Origin: Paenibacillus sp. FSL H3-0469
Lineage (GTDB): Bacteria; Bacillota; Bacilli; Paenibacillales; Paenibacillaceae
Direction: 5' to 3'
DNA: 64,000 nucleotides
NCBI RefSeq assembly: GCF_038051945.1
Contig: NZ_CP150302.1
Location: 1,984,001 to 2,048,000 of the forward strand
The notes below the pieces were generated by a model. That model was not told where the DNA came from. It saw only the letters and a program-made list of their open reading frames with translations, and searched no databases. Of the stretch, positions 16,612 through 25,941 are shown piece by piece. How positions within the stretch are numbered: position 1 is the stretch's first letter; every line of letters begins with the position of its first letter. The translations under genes and the position numbers were made by a program.

Positions 16612-17679
16612 CTACGAGCTTTCTCCCGCCCTTAACACAGCCGGAAGCCAGATTTTCTCCGCCTGACCAGCCTTGTTCCCGGTCCCGCCGCTCATGTTCC
16701 CGTTCGCGCCGCTCATCTGCTGAAGCAGGCAGCGTACGGCCTCTTCTCCCATACTTACATAGGGGATCTCTACGCAGCTTAAGGAGGGCAGGCTGAGCCG
16801 GTCGCCTTGAATCGTGTTGTCTGCTGCCATAATGCGCAGGTCTTCGCCGATCCGCAGGCCCAGCTTATGAGCAGCCCGGTACAGGTCGGGAATCGCGCTC
16901 GACCAGTTGACCAGGAGCGGCGCATTCGGCTGGCCGCTGCCCACCGTAAGCCTCTGGAGACAATCTGCCCACGCGCTGCCATGCTCCTCCAAACGAATGA
17001 TCACCGGCTCCAGCCCGCGCGATGTGCACCAGCTTGCGTAGGCTTCCCGGCGGTTCCGCTCCGCCCAGTTATCCGTGTCAAGCGCATGATATACCTCCGC
17101 GTAGACCGGCCCAGGCTGCTGTGCTGTGCCTTCCCGCATCAAATAATTCATTGCGGTCTCTACACTGCCTGAATAATCAGCAAGTACAGAGTGTACACCC
17201 GGCACTTCCGCATACCCTTCCACGGAGACGTAGGGGACTCCGGCAGCGCTGACAAGGGACGCCCACTCCTCATCCTTGTAGCTGGTGTGGTCCAGGGTAA
17301 CTATCCCGTCAATCTTCCGCTGGTGATACAATTCCAGCAGCTCGGCCCTGCCGCCCGCATTCCCCTTGGGGCGCGGGGAACAGAGCAGGATGTGATACCC
17401 GCCCAGTTCACACTCCCGCTGCATCCCTTCCAGCAGCCGGATGAACAGCGGATGGCGCGTATCCCCATAAGCGGCAAGCGTCATGCTTCTGCCCGTCTTC
17501 ATGCTGCGCGCACCGGCATCCACATGATAATTCAGCTCACGGATGGCTTCCAGCACAGCCTCGCGCGTATCGGCTCCAACGCCAATGCCAGGCGTATCAT
17601 TCAGCACCGCAGAGACTACGCTGCGGGACACACCTGCCCGTTTGGCTACATCGAAGCTGGTTATTCTTTTTTTGCTCAT
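16612..17679 (-). CDS. LacI family transcriptional regulator (mannoside-type)
   Basis: The product (355 aa) has an N-terminal LacI helix-turn-helix (SFDVAKRAGVSRSVVSAVLND) with the hinge helix ARSMKTGRS, then a periplasmic-binding-protein-like effector domain (GYHILLCSPR, KIDGIVTLDHT, LRIMAADNT). The start is ATG 17679 with TGAGGTG upstream. A 16-bp palindrome 22 bp upstream is probably its own operator, and the same word precedes the alpha-mannosidase gene, so it most likely represses both until a mannoside is present. The genes are now separated by the insertion sequence. Confidence 0.9.
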   Translation of the reverse strand: MSKKRITSFDVAKRAGVSRSVVSAVLNDTPGIGVGADTREAVLEAIRELNYHVDAGARSMKTGRSMTLAAYGDTRHPLFIRLLEGMQRECELGGYHILLCSPRPKGNAGGRAELLELYHQRKIDGIVTLDHTSYKDEEWASLVSAAGVPYVSVEGYAEVPGVHSVLADYSGSVETAMNYLMREGTAQQPGPVYAEVYHALDTDNWAERNRREAYASWCTSRGLEPVIIRLEEHGSAWADCLQRLTVGSGQPNAPLLVNWSSAIPDLYRAAHKLGLRIGEDLRIMAADNTIQGDRLSLPSLSCVEIPYVSMGEEAVRCLLQQMSGANGNMSGGTGNKAGQAEKIWLPAVLRAGESS

Positions 17680-17700
17680 AATTCAGCACCTCAAGGAAAG

Positions 17701-17716
17701 TATAACACGTGTTATA
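17701..17716. promoter_or_regulatory. LacI-family operator (autoregulatory)
   Basis: TATAACACGTGTTATA is a perfect 16-bp palindrome between the lacI-type start and its upstream region. It matches the site before the alpha-mannosidase. A partial CcpA-like word, AGAAAGCGCTAT, lies just upstream on the minus strand. Confidence 0.8.
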
Positions 17717-17807
17717 AAACAAAGTATAGCGCTTTCTTATGGCGCTGGAAAAGCAAGTTAAGGCCGGAATATCCGCCCTCGCGTGAAACATATAAATTCT
17801 AGATTTC

Positions 17808-17857
17808 AAAAAAAAGCCCCGCAGCCCATGATCAACCTCATTCATGGCTACGGGGCA
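17808..17857 (-). terminator. Intrinsic terminator of the stalk-domain gene
   Basis: On the minus strand GCCCCGTAGCCATGA pairs with TCATGGGCTGCGGGGC with one bulge and is followed by eight T residues. Confidence 0.85.
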
Positions 17858-17862
17858 GATTA

Positions 17863-18378
17863 TTATCGCTGCAGCTCCTGATCCTTTTGCTTCAGCAGGT
17901 CGGCGTATTCTTCCTTGTACTGTTCCAGCTTCTGCTTGAGCTCGGCATTGCCGGGACTCGTCTTCAGCTGGCTGCTGGTGGTCAGGATGTTAGTAACTAC
18001 GGCATCGATCTTCTCGTCAATAATATCAATTTTGCTCTTGGCCGCAGTGATGGCAGGATCAGGGGTGCTAACCGGCGCAGGACCAACCAGTGAGCTCTTC
18101 TCGTCAGACAAAGGAGGCGCTGGCCGCCCTTTATCGTCCAGGCTGATTGTTTTACCCTTTACTGTCACTTGGAATCCGGCCAGTTCGCCGATGGCGCGCA
18201 CGGGCGCATAGCTTTTGCCGTCAATAACAATAGCCGGATCGGCCAGCTTCTTCCCATACACATTTACCGTATACTCCGCCTGAATGGCCTTTCCTACCAG
18301 TGTTGCAGAAGCGCCCAGCGCCTGCGCACCCACCATCAGTATCGCTCCGGCAATGACGCCGGCAGCAATCTTTTTCAT
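17863..18378 (-). CDS. Secreted copper-amine-oxidase-like stalk-domain protein
   Basis: The product (171 aa) begins with a signal peptide (MKKIAAGVIAGAILMVGAQALGASA). The short Copper_amine_oxidase_N-type stalk domain follows (about residues 38-85, with the repeat-like VIDGKSYAPVRAIGELAGFQV), then a Pro-rich spacer and a C-terminal charged coiled coil (KLEQYKEEYADLLKQKDQEL). Such proteins are common in Paenibacillus and are probably cell-surface scaffolds; despite the name no oxidase activity is implied. It is divergent from a Fur-controlled binding protein. Confidence 0.8.
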   Translation of the reverse strand: MKKIAAGVIAGAILMVGAQALGASATLVGKAIQAEYTVNVYGKKLADPAIVIDGKSYAPVRAIGELAGFQVTVKGKTISLDDKGRPAPPLSDEKSSLVGPAPVSTPDPAITAAKSKIDIIDEKIDAVVTNILTTSSQLKTSPGNAELKQKLEQYKEEYADLLKQKDQELQR

Positions 18379-18502
18379 AAGAAATTCACTCCCTGTATAA
18401 GACTATGACTATTATTCTATCATTTTATTGCAGCGGGTGCTTCTCTCCGGCAGAAACAGGTTTCAGTTATTTTTTCCAAGTGAGATAAAAGCAGCTTAAG
18501 GA

Positions 18503-18558
18503 TTGACAACATAGCTATTCCTCTCTATCATAATTAAATGATAATGATTATCATCATC
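18503..18558 (+). promoter_or_regulatory. Sigma-A promoter with Fur box
   Basis: A perfect TTGACA -35 box (18503-18508) and a TATCAT -10 box (18526-18531) are 17 bp apart. Directly downstream, GATAATGATTATCATCATC (18540-18558) is close to the classical Fur consensus, so iron-loaded Fur would block the promoter. This supports an iron-uptake role for the gene that follows. Confidence 0.88.
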
Positions 18559-18592
18559 ATTAAAATACATACTCTCTAAAGGAGCATTGCAC

Positions 18593-19600
18593 ATGCCAAG
18601 CCTCAAAAAATTAATACTCCCGTTAACCCTGCTTCTCTTCACCTTGATCCTGGCCTCCTGCGGCAAGCCAGACAATGCAACAACTGCGTCAGCTCCTACA
18701 CCCGCTGCCACAAGTCAATCCACTATAGCACCGGAGGCCAGCCAGGCGGCTGTCACGGAGGCGGCTGCAACACGGAAGTATACCGATTACAAGAAACGGG
18801 AGGTTGAGATTCCAACCCAGCCCCAGAAGATTGTGTATGTTGGCAGTAATCCGGGCGACCTGCTGGCGCTAGGCATCAAGCCGATAGGGGCTACGTTAAG
18901 CGTCATCGGTACACAGGTGGCTTACCCCGATCTGCTCGAAGGGATTGAAGATATCGGCTACCCTTTCTCCCCTGAGAAAATCCTTACCCTCTCACCCGAC
19001 CTGATTATCTTCGACGACTGGGACGAGACCGGTATTGAATCTCTGAGCCAGATTGCTCCGACGGTGGTAGTTGGACTGGACGGCACCTTCCCGACGGAGG
19101 AGCGTGTCCGCCAGATCGCAGAATTATTCGGCATCACCGGACAGGCTGATACATGGTTCAACAATTATAAGACGAAGGTTGCCTCCGTGAAGCAGCAGCT
19201 CAATCTGACTGAAGGCGATACAGCCACCTCCCTGCTTGTACTTGGCTCCGAGCTGTACATTATGGGCGGCAAAGGTCTGAACGAAACGCTGTACGGACAG
19301 CTTGGCTTCAAGCCGGCAGAAGGCGTACAGAAGCTGGTCGATGCCAGTGAACGGTTCGTAACCATCTCCGACGAGGTGCTGCCGCAGTATATTGGAAAGC
19401 ATATGTTCCTTCTTACCGACACCAGCAGCAAAACAGTTGCGAGACAAAACGCACTTATGGACAGCGGCTTGTGGAAGGCTATTCCCGCCGTCAAAGAAGG
19501 CCGCGTGTATACTCTTGACAGCAAATATAACTTCGACGACCCGATTACGCTGGATAGATTGCTGGATGAGATCGCGGGTATTTTCAAAGGTAAACAGTAA
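18593..19600 (+). CDS. Iron-siderophore ABC transporter substrate-binding lipoprotein
   Basis: The product (335 aa) is a FecB/FhuD-type periplasmic-binding-like lipoprotein. It has a signal peptide and lipobox ending LILASCG (lipid Cys at about 22), a low-complexity Ala/Thr linker, then a PBP fold of the class III type (RKYTDYKKREVEIPTQPQKIVYVGSN, SPDLIIFDDWDE). It would capture a ferric siderophore or haem outside the membrane for an ABC permease. No permease or ATPase gene is adjacent, so it must use a partner encoded elsewhere. ATG 18593 is chosen over a TTG at 18587 on the basis of GGAG spacing. A Fur box controls its promoter. Confidence 0.9.
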   Translation: MPSLKKLILPLTLLLFTLILASCGKPDNATTASAPTPAATSQSTIAPEASQAAVTEAAATRKYTDYKKREVEIPTQPQKIVYVGSNPGDLLALGIKPIGATLSVIGTQVAYPDLLEGIEDIGYPFSPEKILTLSPDLIIFDDWDETGIESLSQIAPTVVVGLDGTFPTEERVRQIAELFGITGQADTWFNNYKTKVASVKQQLNLTEGDTATSLLVLGSELYIMGGKGLNETLYGQLGFKPAEGVQKLVDASERFVTISDEVLPQYIGKHMFLLTDTSSKTVARQNALMDSGLWKAIPAVKEGRVYTLDSKYNFDDPITLDRLLDEIAGIFKGKQ

Positions 19601-19617
19601 TTAGAAAAATCGCGTCG

Positions 19618-19703
19618 ACCGAATGTATTCGGTTTTCCGATTACATTTGGACCGCGCATTCTCATGCCATCGCATTGTAATCGGTTTTCCGTATACACTC
19701 CGC
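19618..19703. repeat. Family A degenerate array (two units)
   Basis: Two diverged family A units fill the short gap between convergent genes. The first has AATGTA-TTCGG, loop TTTT, then CCGATTACATT. The second has TGTAATCGG, TTTT, CCGTATACA. The inner stem (TCGG/CCGA) differs from the ATGC/GCAT of the other arrays yet still pairs. Confidence 0.7.
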
Positions 19704-19731
19704 CAGGGCGATATTCCCTTGCTGCTTTCCA

Positions 19732-19776
19732 AAAAAGACTCAGGCTGTCCGGAAAATTCCGGCAGCCTGAGTCTTC
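19732..19776 (-). terminator. Intrinsic terminator of the GH30 operon
   Basis: On the minus strand GACTCAGGCTG and CAGCCTGAGTC form a long stem with an inner CCGGAA/TTCCGG pair, followed by TTTTTT. Confidence 0.88.
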
Positions 19777-19791
19777 ATCTATACTAAACCA

Positions 19792-21147
19792 CTACTTCCT
19801 CTTACACGCCACCTTCACCGAAACCGCGCCCTTCGCGGCGATAGAGCAGGTCAGCAGCTCCTCCCCCTCCAGCCGCACAGACACGGTCTCTACGGCTTCG
19901 CTGTCGTTGAACAGGACGGCGGCTAGCGAGCCGTCCGCGTTGCGGAAGGCAACCGAGCGCAGATGCTCCCGGCTGGCGTTAGAAGCCAGGCGCAATGCCC
20001 CGGGACGGATCACCTTGCTGAAGTGTGCCAATGCGTAATAATCCAGGGTATAGGTCAGCTCCCGGGTCTGCTGGTTGACGGTCACTACCCCGCGGCAGGT
20101 GCTCTGGCCGAAGCCGGGCACGGTGGGGCCGTTCTGCTCATCTAAGGCCATATTCCATAGCACGAATGACTTGCTGTGATTCCGCAGAATCTCAATACCC
20201 GTGCGCATCACATTGGAGAAGGCCTGCTCGAACGGGGGAATCCATTCCCCGCCCGAGCCTTCGGTGAAATGCACCTCTGTATCCGGGTAAGCCGCCAGCA
20301 CTTCCGACTGGGCTGACGGCGCACCGCCATACCAGTGCCAGGCCACACCGTCTACCTCCGCTTCCGCTCCCTTCAGCACAGACAGCGGATAATCCGGCCG
20401 GTCCCAGTTATGATCGTAGCAGAAGATTTTGGTGTCCAGCCCGTGCTCCTGGAAGGCCGGCTTCAGATAATCCCGGATGAACTCCCGCTGCTCCTCCGGC
20501 AGCATCAGCATGCTGGGGTAGTGCTGCGGTTCATAGAGCGGTTCGTTCTGCACAGTGACAGCATAGATAGGTAAGCCATGAGCGGCATAAGCCTGAATGA
20601 AGCGGACGAAATAATCCGCATACACCTGGTAGTGCTCCGGCTTCAGACTCCCTGCGATCATCGAGCCGCTGGTCTTCATCCAGCCCGGGGCGCTCCACGG
20701 CGAAGCCATCAGCTTAAGCTCAGGATTAAGCCTGAGTGCCTCCTGCACCAGCGGAATGATGTCCGCTTCATCATGGGCAATGGAGAATCTGGCTAATGCC
20801 GGATCGCTCCCGCCTTCAGGCATATCGTTATAGCTGTAAACCATTCTGGCATAATCCGATGCCCCCATGGGATTGCGCAGGAAGGACAAGCCGATGCCCT
20901 CCAGCGGATCGAACAGCTTCTGCATAACCTCCGTCCGCTGCCCGGCATCAAGCACCAGATGGATCAGGTAGGCGGCCGAGTCGGTGAAGGAAGCTCCGAA
21001 GCCATCCATCACCTGATACGTTTGACCGGCATCTATTTCAATGGTGGCAGTTAGCGCATCGGCCGGTAGCCGCGGCAGCTCTGCGGCCACTTGCTCCACA
21101 AACAGCTCATCCTCACCGTTAGAGTGGTACATGATAATTTCACGCAT
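19792..21147 (-). CDS. GH30 family glycosidase
   Basis: The product (451 aa) is a retaining glycosidase with a (beta/alpha)8 barrel and a C-terminal beta-sandwich (GAVSVKVACKRK end). The opening QTYQVMDGFGASFTDSAAYL is typical of GH30. The acid/base Glu is in VTVQNEPLYEPQ (about residue 206) and the nucleophile Glu in VHFTEGSGGEW (about 301). Family activities include glucosylceramidase, beta-1,6-glucanase and beta-xylosidase. With no signal peptide it probably acts on imported oligosaccharides. It is the last gene of an ABC transporter operon, and GGAGGG precedes the ATG. The substrate is probably that of the transporter, but I cannot name it. Confidence 0.88.
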   Translation of the reverse strand: MREIIMYHSNGEDELFVEQVAAELPRLPADALTATIEIDAGQTYQVMDGFGASFTDSAAYLIHLVLDAGQRTEVMQKLFDPLEGIGLSFLRNPMGASDYARMVYSYNDMPEGGSDPALARFSIAHDEADIIPLVQEALRLNPELKLMASPWSAPGWMKTSGSMIAGSLKPEHYQVYADYFVRFIQAYAAHGLPIYAVTVQNEPLYEPQHYPSMLMLPEEQREFIRDYLKPAFQEHGLDTKIFCYDHNWDRPDYPLSVLKGAEAEVDGVAWHWYGGAPSAQSEVLAAYPDTEVHFTEGSGGEWIPPFEQAFSNVMRTGIEILRNHSKSFVLWNMALDEQNGPTVPGFGQSTCRGVVTVNQQTRELTYTLDYYALAHFSKVIRPGALRLASNASREHLRSVAFRNADGSLAAVLFNDSEAVETVSVRLEGEELLTCSIAAKGAVSVKVACKRK

Positions 21148-21208
21148 AGGTTATCCCTCCATCTTTTTATAGAAAAGGGCCCAAGCGGGCTCCTTCCATG
21201 TATCATGC

Positions 21209-22849
21209 TTACTTAATGCCCAGCTTCTCCTTGTTGGCCTTCATCTTCTCGCTGCGGACCTCGACAATCTTGTCCCAGTTGTTCTTATCCAGGAAGGCCT
21301 TGTGCTCCGCCAGAACACTGTCGAAGGTTGCATCGTCCTTCGCACGGATCATGCTGACCAGCGTAGTGTTCCAGTTCGTATTAATGGCCGTCTGGCCGCG
21401 GGCCTCCGGCGTTCCCTGATCCGGGTTAATGTTCTCCAGGATGAAGTGCGGCTTCAGCTTGCCTTTGCCCCATTCCTGCATCTGCTTGATCGACTCGGGG
21501 AAAGCGTCCTTGCTCAGCGCTTTGTGGCGGTCATGTCCGAAGAACATGAATTCGCCCATCCGGTAGTCCTTCTTGAACTTATCCGCATTATTAAGCTGCA
21601 GGTCTTTCACTTCCGGCAGCAGCTCAACTGTACTGTCCGGGTTCAATTTATACGTCACGCCTTCAACCCCGTAGTTCATCAGCTTCTGCCCTTCCTCGCT
21701 CAGCAGGTAGGTGAAGATTTGAATCGCTTTGGCCGGGTCCTTGCAATTCTTCGTAATGTAATTGATCATCCAGCCGGTAATCCCGGATTGATTGAGGGTC
21801 GGCTGATGCCCTACGGTGCTCTGCGGCCCGTCAACAGCCATATACTCCTTACCTGGATTGGCACTCATGAAAATCTGCAGATTGCCGCCCTGCTGAGGTG
21901 TACCGTCAAGCAGCATCGTTGCATATTTGCCGGATTTCACCTTTTCCTCAAAGCCGGTTCCGTCATCCGCGAAGCTGTCATCACTGATCGCCCCGTCCCG
22001 GTACACGGCATTCAGCGTCCGCAGCCAAGTCAGATAATCCTCATCCAGATTGCGGTTGTAGAACTTGCCGTCCTCCGTCTCCAGCGGAACGCCGATGAAA
22101 TCCTGCAGCGCATCGCCGAGCGAGCCGGTCCCTTCTCCAATTGCGTTGAACCCGAAGGGAATCATGTCCGGGAACTTGGCCTTAATCTCACTCATTGACT
22201 TCCTGAAGGCCTCCGGGGTCCCGAAGTCAGGGCTGCCAAGCGTCTCATACACATCCTTGCGGATGACAAAAGCCGTCTTCGCCGGAATATTGCCGCTGTC
22301 ATAATCCGCTTGGGTATTGGAATAGTTCGGATAACCGTAGGTTTTGCCGTCCTTCAGCTGGAACCAGTTCAGCGTGTCGGCAGCGGCCACCTTGTTGAAA
22401 TACGGATCATACTTCTCCGCCAGCTCGTTCAGCGGAAGCGCCCAGGTGGCGGCCTTCTGCACAACCGGGGAATTGGAGTCGAAGATGGTCAGCAGATCCG
22501 GCATATCGCCGCCCGCGAAGAATGTATTCAGCTTCGTATCGTCCCCGGTAATGAACTTGATATTAATGTTCAGATCCTCTTTGATCTTCTTAGTGACTAC
22601 ATCCTTGCCGAAGTCCGTGTTCCACCAGTCCGCGTTCACATACCAGGTTAAGTCCGTAGGCTCCTCTTTCTTATCCAGCTGCCAGGCCGGAGTCTCCGGG
22701 TCTACCGTATACCGGCCTTCAAGTGATACCTCTACTTCCTTAGTGGAACCGCCGCCGGAGCTGCACCCTGCCGCCACCAGCATAGCTGCCATCAGGAGCA
22801 GCGCGGGCTTCAGTGTCTTTTTGCCGAGAACCTTAGTCATCTTGATCAT
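21209..22849 (-). CDS. Extracellular sugar-binding lipoprotein of ABC transporter
   Basis: The product (546 aa) is a large family 1-type solute-binding lipoprotein like LplA/YtcQ. The signal peptide ends in the lipobox LVAAGCSS (lipid Cys at about 29), followed by a Gly/Ser linker and the binding domain (DLTWYVNADWWNTDFGKD, AGGDMPDLLTIFDSN). It delivers an oligosaccharide to the two permeases encoded just upstream. The ATPase is not encoded here, as usual for this Firmicute class that shares an MsmX-type ATPase. GGAGG precedes the ATG at good spacing. Confidence 0.9.
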   Translation of the reverse strand: MIKMTKVLGKKTLKPALLLMAAMLVAAGCSSGGGSTKEVEVSLEGRYTVDPETPAWQLDKKEEPTDLTWYVNADWWNTDFGKDVVTKKIKEDLNINIKFITGDDTKLNTFFAGGDMPDLLTIFDSNSPVVQKAATWALPLNELAEKYDPYFNKVAAADTLNWFQLKDGKTYGYPNYSNTQADYDSGNIPAKTAFVIRKDVYETLGSPDFGTPEAFRKSMSEIKAKFPDMIPFGFNAIGEGTGSLGDALQDFIGVPLETEDGKFYNRNLDEDYLTWLRTLNAVYRDGAISDDSFADDGTGFEEKVKSGKYATMLLDGTPQQGGNLQIFMSANPGKEYMAVDGPQSTVGHQPTLNQSGITGWMINYITKNCKDPAKAIQIFTYLLSEEGQKLMNYGVEGVTYKLNPDSTVELLPEVKDLQLNNADKFKKDYRMGEFMFFGHDRHKALSKDAFPESIKQMQEWGKGKLKPHFILENINPDQGTPEARGQTAINTNWNTTLVSMIRAKDDATFDSVLAEHKAFLDKNNWDKIVEVRSEKMKANKEKLGIK

Positions 22850-22882
22850 CTTCGTGACCTCCTATAATGTAGTGAACCTCTT

Positions 22883-23770
22883 CTACTCCTTGACCGCTCC
22901 CAGCATCATGCCGGAGATGAAGTACCGCTGAAGAATGGGATACATCGCAACAATTGGCAGCGTAGTAATAACAATAGTCGCCAGCTGTACTCCTTTGGTG
23001 GTGGTCTCAATGACGACGGAGCCTCCGATATTCTGCATGGACTGGGTCTGCGACTGCACAATAATCTCATATAGCTTCATCTGCAGCGGGTAGAGCGCCT
23101 GATCGGTAATGTACAGCTTCGTGGTCATGAAGTCGTTCCATTGTCCCACCCCGTTGAACAGGGCGATGGTTGCCATCGCGGGCATGGAGAGCGGAATGAA
23201 GATTTTCAGGAAAATATGCCAATCGCCTGCGCCGTCAATCTTAGCCGACTCCTCCAGCGAATCCGGCACGTTACGGAAAAAGTTCATCAGAATCACCACA
23301 TCGTAATAGCTGAATAATGCGGGGATAATGTAGACCCAGAAGGTGTTCAGCAGCCCGAGCGATTTGATCAGCAGATACGTCGGAATCATTCCGCCGGAGA
23401 AAAACATCGTGATCACACCCATCGCCACATACAGCTTGCGGCCTCGGATATATCTTTTGCTGAGCCCGTAGCCGATCATTGCGCAAAAGAACACGTGGGT
23501 GATCACCCCGATGAATGTCTTGGCGACCGAGACCACGAAGGATTGGCCGATCGTGCTGTCATTGAAGACCGCCCGGTAATTCTCCAGTGAGAATTCTTTG
23601 GACCAGAAAATGAATCCGCCTTCGGCAAGCGCCCTGCCCGAACTAAGGGAGGAGATAATGACGTTCCATAAGGGAACGAGGATAATAACCATGAAGCAGA
23701 CCAACAACACCTTATTTACCGCATCAAAGATCCGGCTGTCGAGATCTTCCCGTATGACCTTCCGATTCAC
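22883..23770 (-). CDS. Carbohydrate ABC transporter permease (MalG/LplC type)
   Basis: The product (295 aa) has about six membrane segments and the cytosolic EAA-type loop (DSLEESAKIDGAGDWHIFLKIFIPLSMPAMATIALF) that docks the ATPase. The C-terminus YPILQRYFISGMMLGAVKE is typical of LplC/YteP-partner permeases. It starts with GTG 23770 behind GAGGGGG. It lies 13 bp after the partner permease and 33 bp before the binding protein, in one operon. Confidence 0.92.
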   Translation of the reverse strand: MNRKVIREDLDSRIFDAVNKVLLVCFMVIILVPLWNVIISSLSSGRALAEGGFIFWSKEFSLENYRAVFNDSTIGQSFVVSVAKTFIGVITHVFFCAMIGYGLSKRYIRGRKLYVAMGVITMFFSGGMIPTYLLIKSLGLLNTFWVYIIPALFSYYDVVILMNFFRNVPDSLEESAKIDGAGDWHIFLKIFIPLSMPAMATIALFNGVGQWNDFMTTKLYITDQALYPLQMKLYEIIVQSQTQSMQNIGGSVVIETTTKGVQLATIVITTLPIVAMYPILQRYFISGMMLGAVKE

Positions 23771-23783
23771 TCTAACGCCCCCT

Positions 23784-24779
23784 CTACAACACGGATTGAT
23801 TATCGTTCAATTTACTGGTGACCTTGTTGGCCATAAGCAGCAGGATTACTGAAACAATGGAGACACCGAGGCCGACAGCCGTAGCATAAGAGAAATCGCC
23901 CTGCGTCATCCCCATCCGGTAGACATAGGAATTGATGACCTCTGCTTTCTCCCGGTTCTGCGAGTTCATCAAGACCAGCGTCTGATCCAGATTCGAGCCG
24001 AGTAAGCCGCTTACCGTAAGGATCAGGTTCAGGCTGATGATCGCCTTCATGTTCGGAAGGGTGATATTCCAGATCTGGCGCAGCCGTCCGGCTCCATCAA
24101 TCCGGGCAGCTTCGTAGTAGGTGGGGTCGATCTTAGCCATAATGGCCAGATACAGAATCGTGCCCCATCCGGCTTCCTTCCAGATATCCGACAGCGTGGC
24201 AATCCACCAGTACTTGCCTGCATCCAGCAGGATGTTGGATGGCTTCGAGATCAGCCCGAGGTTCAGCAGCAGCTCATTGAACAAGCCGGAAGTAGAGAAC
24301 CAGGTAATCAGCATCCCGCCCAGGACGATCCACGACAGGAAATGCGGCAGGTAGGAGATCGTCTGGACGAATTTTTTGAAGCGGCCCATGTTCAGCTCAT
24401 AGATCATAATGGCGAGAATAATCGGAATGATGAACCCGATCCCAAGCTTCAGGAAGCTGATGCCCAGCGTATTGATAACAGCATCCCAGAAGTATTCGTC
24501 CGACAAAATAATCCTGAAGTTATCCAGTCCCACCCAGGGTGCAGTGGATAAGGTATCAATGACCGTGTAATTCTTAAAAGCAATGGTCAGCCCGTAGATG
24601 GGTATGTAGCAGAAAATAATCATAAAAATAATGCCTGGCAGCACCATCGACTGAATCTCCCACTGCCTCTTGTAATCGGTTACAAACTCTTTAATCCGCT
24701 GCCCCATGGGCTTCTTGGCGGACGGGGGTATTGCTGGCGGGATGGAAGCTGATGCAACAGACGCTGATGTTTTATTCAT
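23784..24779 (-). CDS. Sugar ABC transporter permease (LplB/YteP type)
   Basis: The product (331 aa) has a Pro/Ala-rich cytosolic N-terminus and six membrane segments. The EAA loop is YYEAARIDGAGRLRQIWNITLPNMKAII. It pairs with the next permease to form the channel. It is the first gene of the operon, and a perfect LacI-type palindrome lies about 60 bp upstream of its ATG, so sugar induction by the regulator at 24905-25924 is likely. Confidence 0.92.
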   Translation of the reverse strand: MNKTSASVASASIPPAIPPSAKKPMGQRIKEFVTDYKRQWEIQSMVLPGIIFMIIFCYIPIYGLTIAFKNYTVIDTLSTAPWVGLDNFRIILSDEYFWDAVINTLGISFLKLGIGFIIPIILAIMIYELNMGRFKKFVQTISYLPHFLSWIVLGGMLITWFSTSGLFNELLLNLGLISKPSNILLDAGKYWWIATLSDIWKEAGWGTILYLAIMAKIDPTYYEAARIDGAGRLRQIWNITLPNMKAIISLNLILTVSGLLGSNLDQTLVLMNSQNREKAEVINSYVYRMGMTQGDFSYATAVGLGVSIVSVILLLMANKVTSKLNDNQSVL

Positions 24780-24837
24780 GATCTTGTCCCCCTCTCCATT
24801 GAGATATCCAGATGGTGCTCACATTGGTGCACAAAGC

Positions 24838-24855
24838 AATAAAAACGTTTTTATT
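24838..24855. promoter_or_regulatory. LacI-family operator of the ABC-GH30 operon
   Basis: AATAAAAACGTTTTTATT is an 18-bp perfect palindrome centred on CG, between the lacI-type gene and the first permease. Its 16-bp core recurs at 25942-25957 before the regulator itself. Confidence 0.85.
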
Positions 24856-24904
24856 TTGGCGCAAAAAATCCCCCTCCTGTAAAATCAGTTTCACCCGCTG
24901 CCCT

Positions 24905-25924
24905 CTATCTGCGGTCCTTCCGCTCCAGCTTCACATGACTTGAGCCTCTTACGACAAGCTCGCCCTGCAGCTTCTGTGCCGCACCCTGCTCCTTGTCCTG
25001 AATCATGCGGACCAGATGATCAATCGCCAGCATGCCCTGTCTTGCAATCTGATTCCTTACCGTCGTGAGCGGCGGCGAATAATAAGGTGCGATATCAATA
25101 TCATCGAAGCCCATCACGCTGACATCCTGCGGCACTTCATAACCGTAGCTCTTGAGCGCTTGAATACAGCCCATTGCACTGATATCATTGCCGGCCAGGA
25201 AGGCGTCAGGGACTCGTGCGGGATGCAGACGGAGGTAAGACTTCACGGCATTATAGGTGCTGTCCTCCTCAAAATACCCCTGAAGGATAAAATCCTCCTC
25301 CACCGGAAGCTGGTATTCACGCAGCGCGGCCAGATAGCCTTCCTTCCGCTGCACGCTGTCAAACATCGTGTCCACGCCGGAGATATAGGCAATCCGCTTA
25401 TGCCCCAGGCTGATTAAATACTTCGTAGCCTCATAGCCTGATTCATAGGAATCAAAGATAATGCTGCCCATTCCTTCATCCTCCAGCACCCTGTCCAGAA
25501 ACACCGCCTTGATCTTGTCTTTCTTCATCGCGGCAATGTCCTGCTCGTCGATCCCCAGCTCCTCATAGATAATGACACCATCTACCCGTCTTCCGAGGAT
25601 GTTGCTCATAATCACTTGTTTGTCCTTGGTGACAAATACATTCAGGCCATAGCCCATGCGGTCGCACTGACGGGACATGGATTCTACCAGCTTGTAGAAG
25701 TACGGACCGGACACACTTGTCGTGAAGAATCCCAGCATCTTCGTGGTCCCCGATTTCAGCAGCTTGCCGTTCAGATTCGGAACGTAATTCAGGCGCTGGG
25801 CCACCTTCAGAATATGGGCTTTGGTCTCCGGGCTCAGCACATCCACATCATTCAGGGCGTTGGAGACCGTTGAGATGGAGACCCCGGCTTCCCGTGCGAC
25901 ATCCTTGATCGTTATCTTAGCCAT
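24905..25924 (-). CDS. LacI family transcriptional regulator
   Basis: The product (339 aa) opens with the canonical HTH ITIKDVAREAGVSISTVSNALND and hinge NGKLLKSGTTK, then a sugar-binding effector domain (RRVDGVIIYEELG, AYISGVDTMFDSVQRKEGYL, VSVMGFDDIDIAPYYSPPLTTV). It sits directly upstream of the ABC-GH30 genes on the same strand. Matching CG-centred palindromes before it and before the permease operon indicate autoregulation and repression of the transporter and glycosidase. The effector is probably an oligosaccharide carried by that transporter. Confidence 0.92.
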   Translation of the reverse strand: MAKITIKDVAREAGVSISTVSNALNDVDVLSPETKAHILKVAQRLNYVPNLNGKLLKSGTTKMLGFFTTSVSGPYFYKLVESMSRQCDRMGYGLNVFVTKDKQVIMSNILGRRVDGVIIYEELGIDEQDIAAMKKDKIKAVFLDRVLEDEGMGSIIFDSYESGYEATKYLISLGHKRIAYISGVDTMFDSVQRKEGYLAALREYQLPVEEDFILQGYFEEDSTYNAVKSYLRLHPARVPDAFLAGNDISAMGCIQALKSYGYEVPQDVSVMGFDDIDIAPYYSPPLTTVRNQIARQGMLAIDHLVRMIQDKEQGAAQKLQGELVVRGSSHVKLERKDRR

Positions 25925-25941
25925 ATCAATGTTCCTTTTTG

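Noticed and set aside
17863..18378. Copper amine oxidase
   Set aside because: Only the short stalk-type domain is present; the catalytic domain and topaquinone Tyr are absent.
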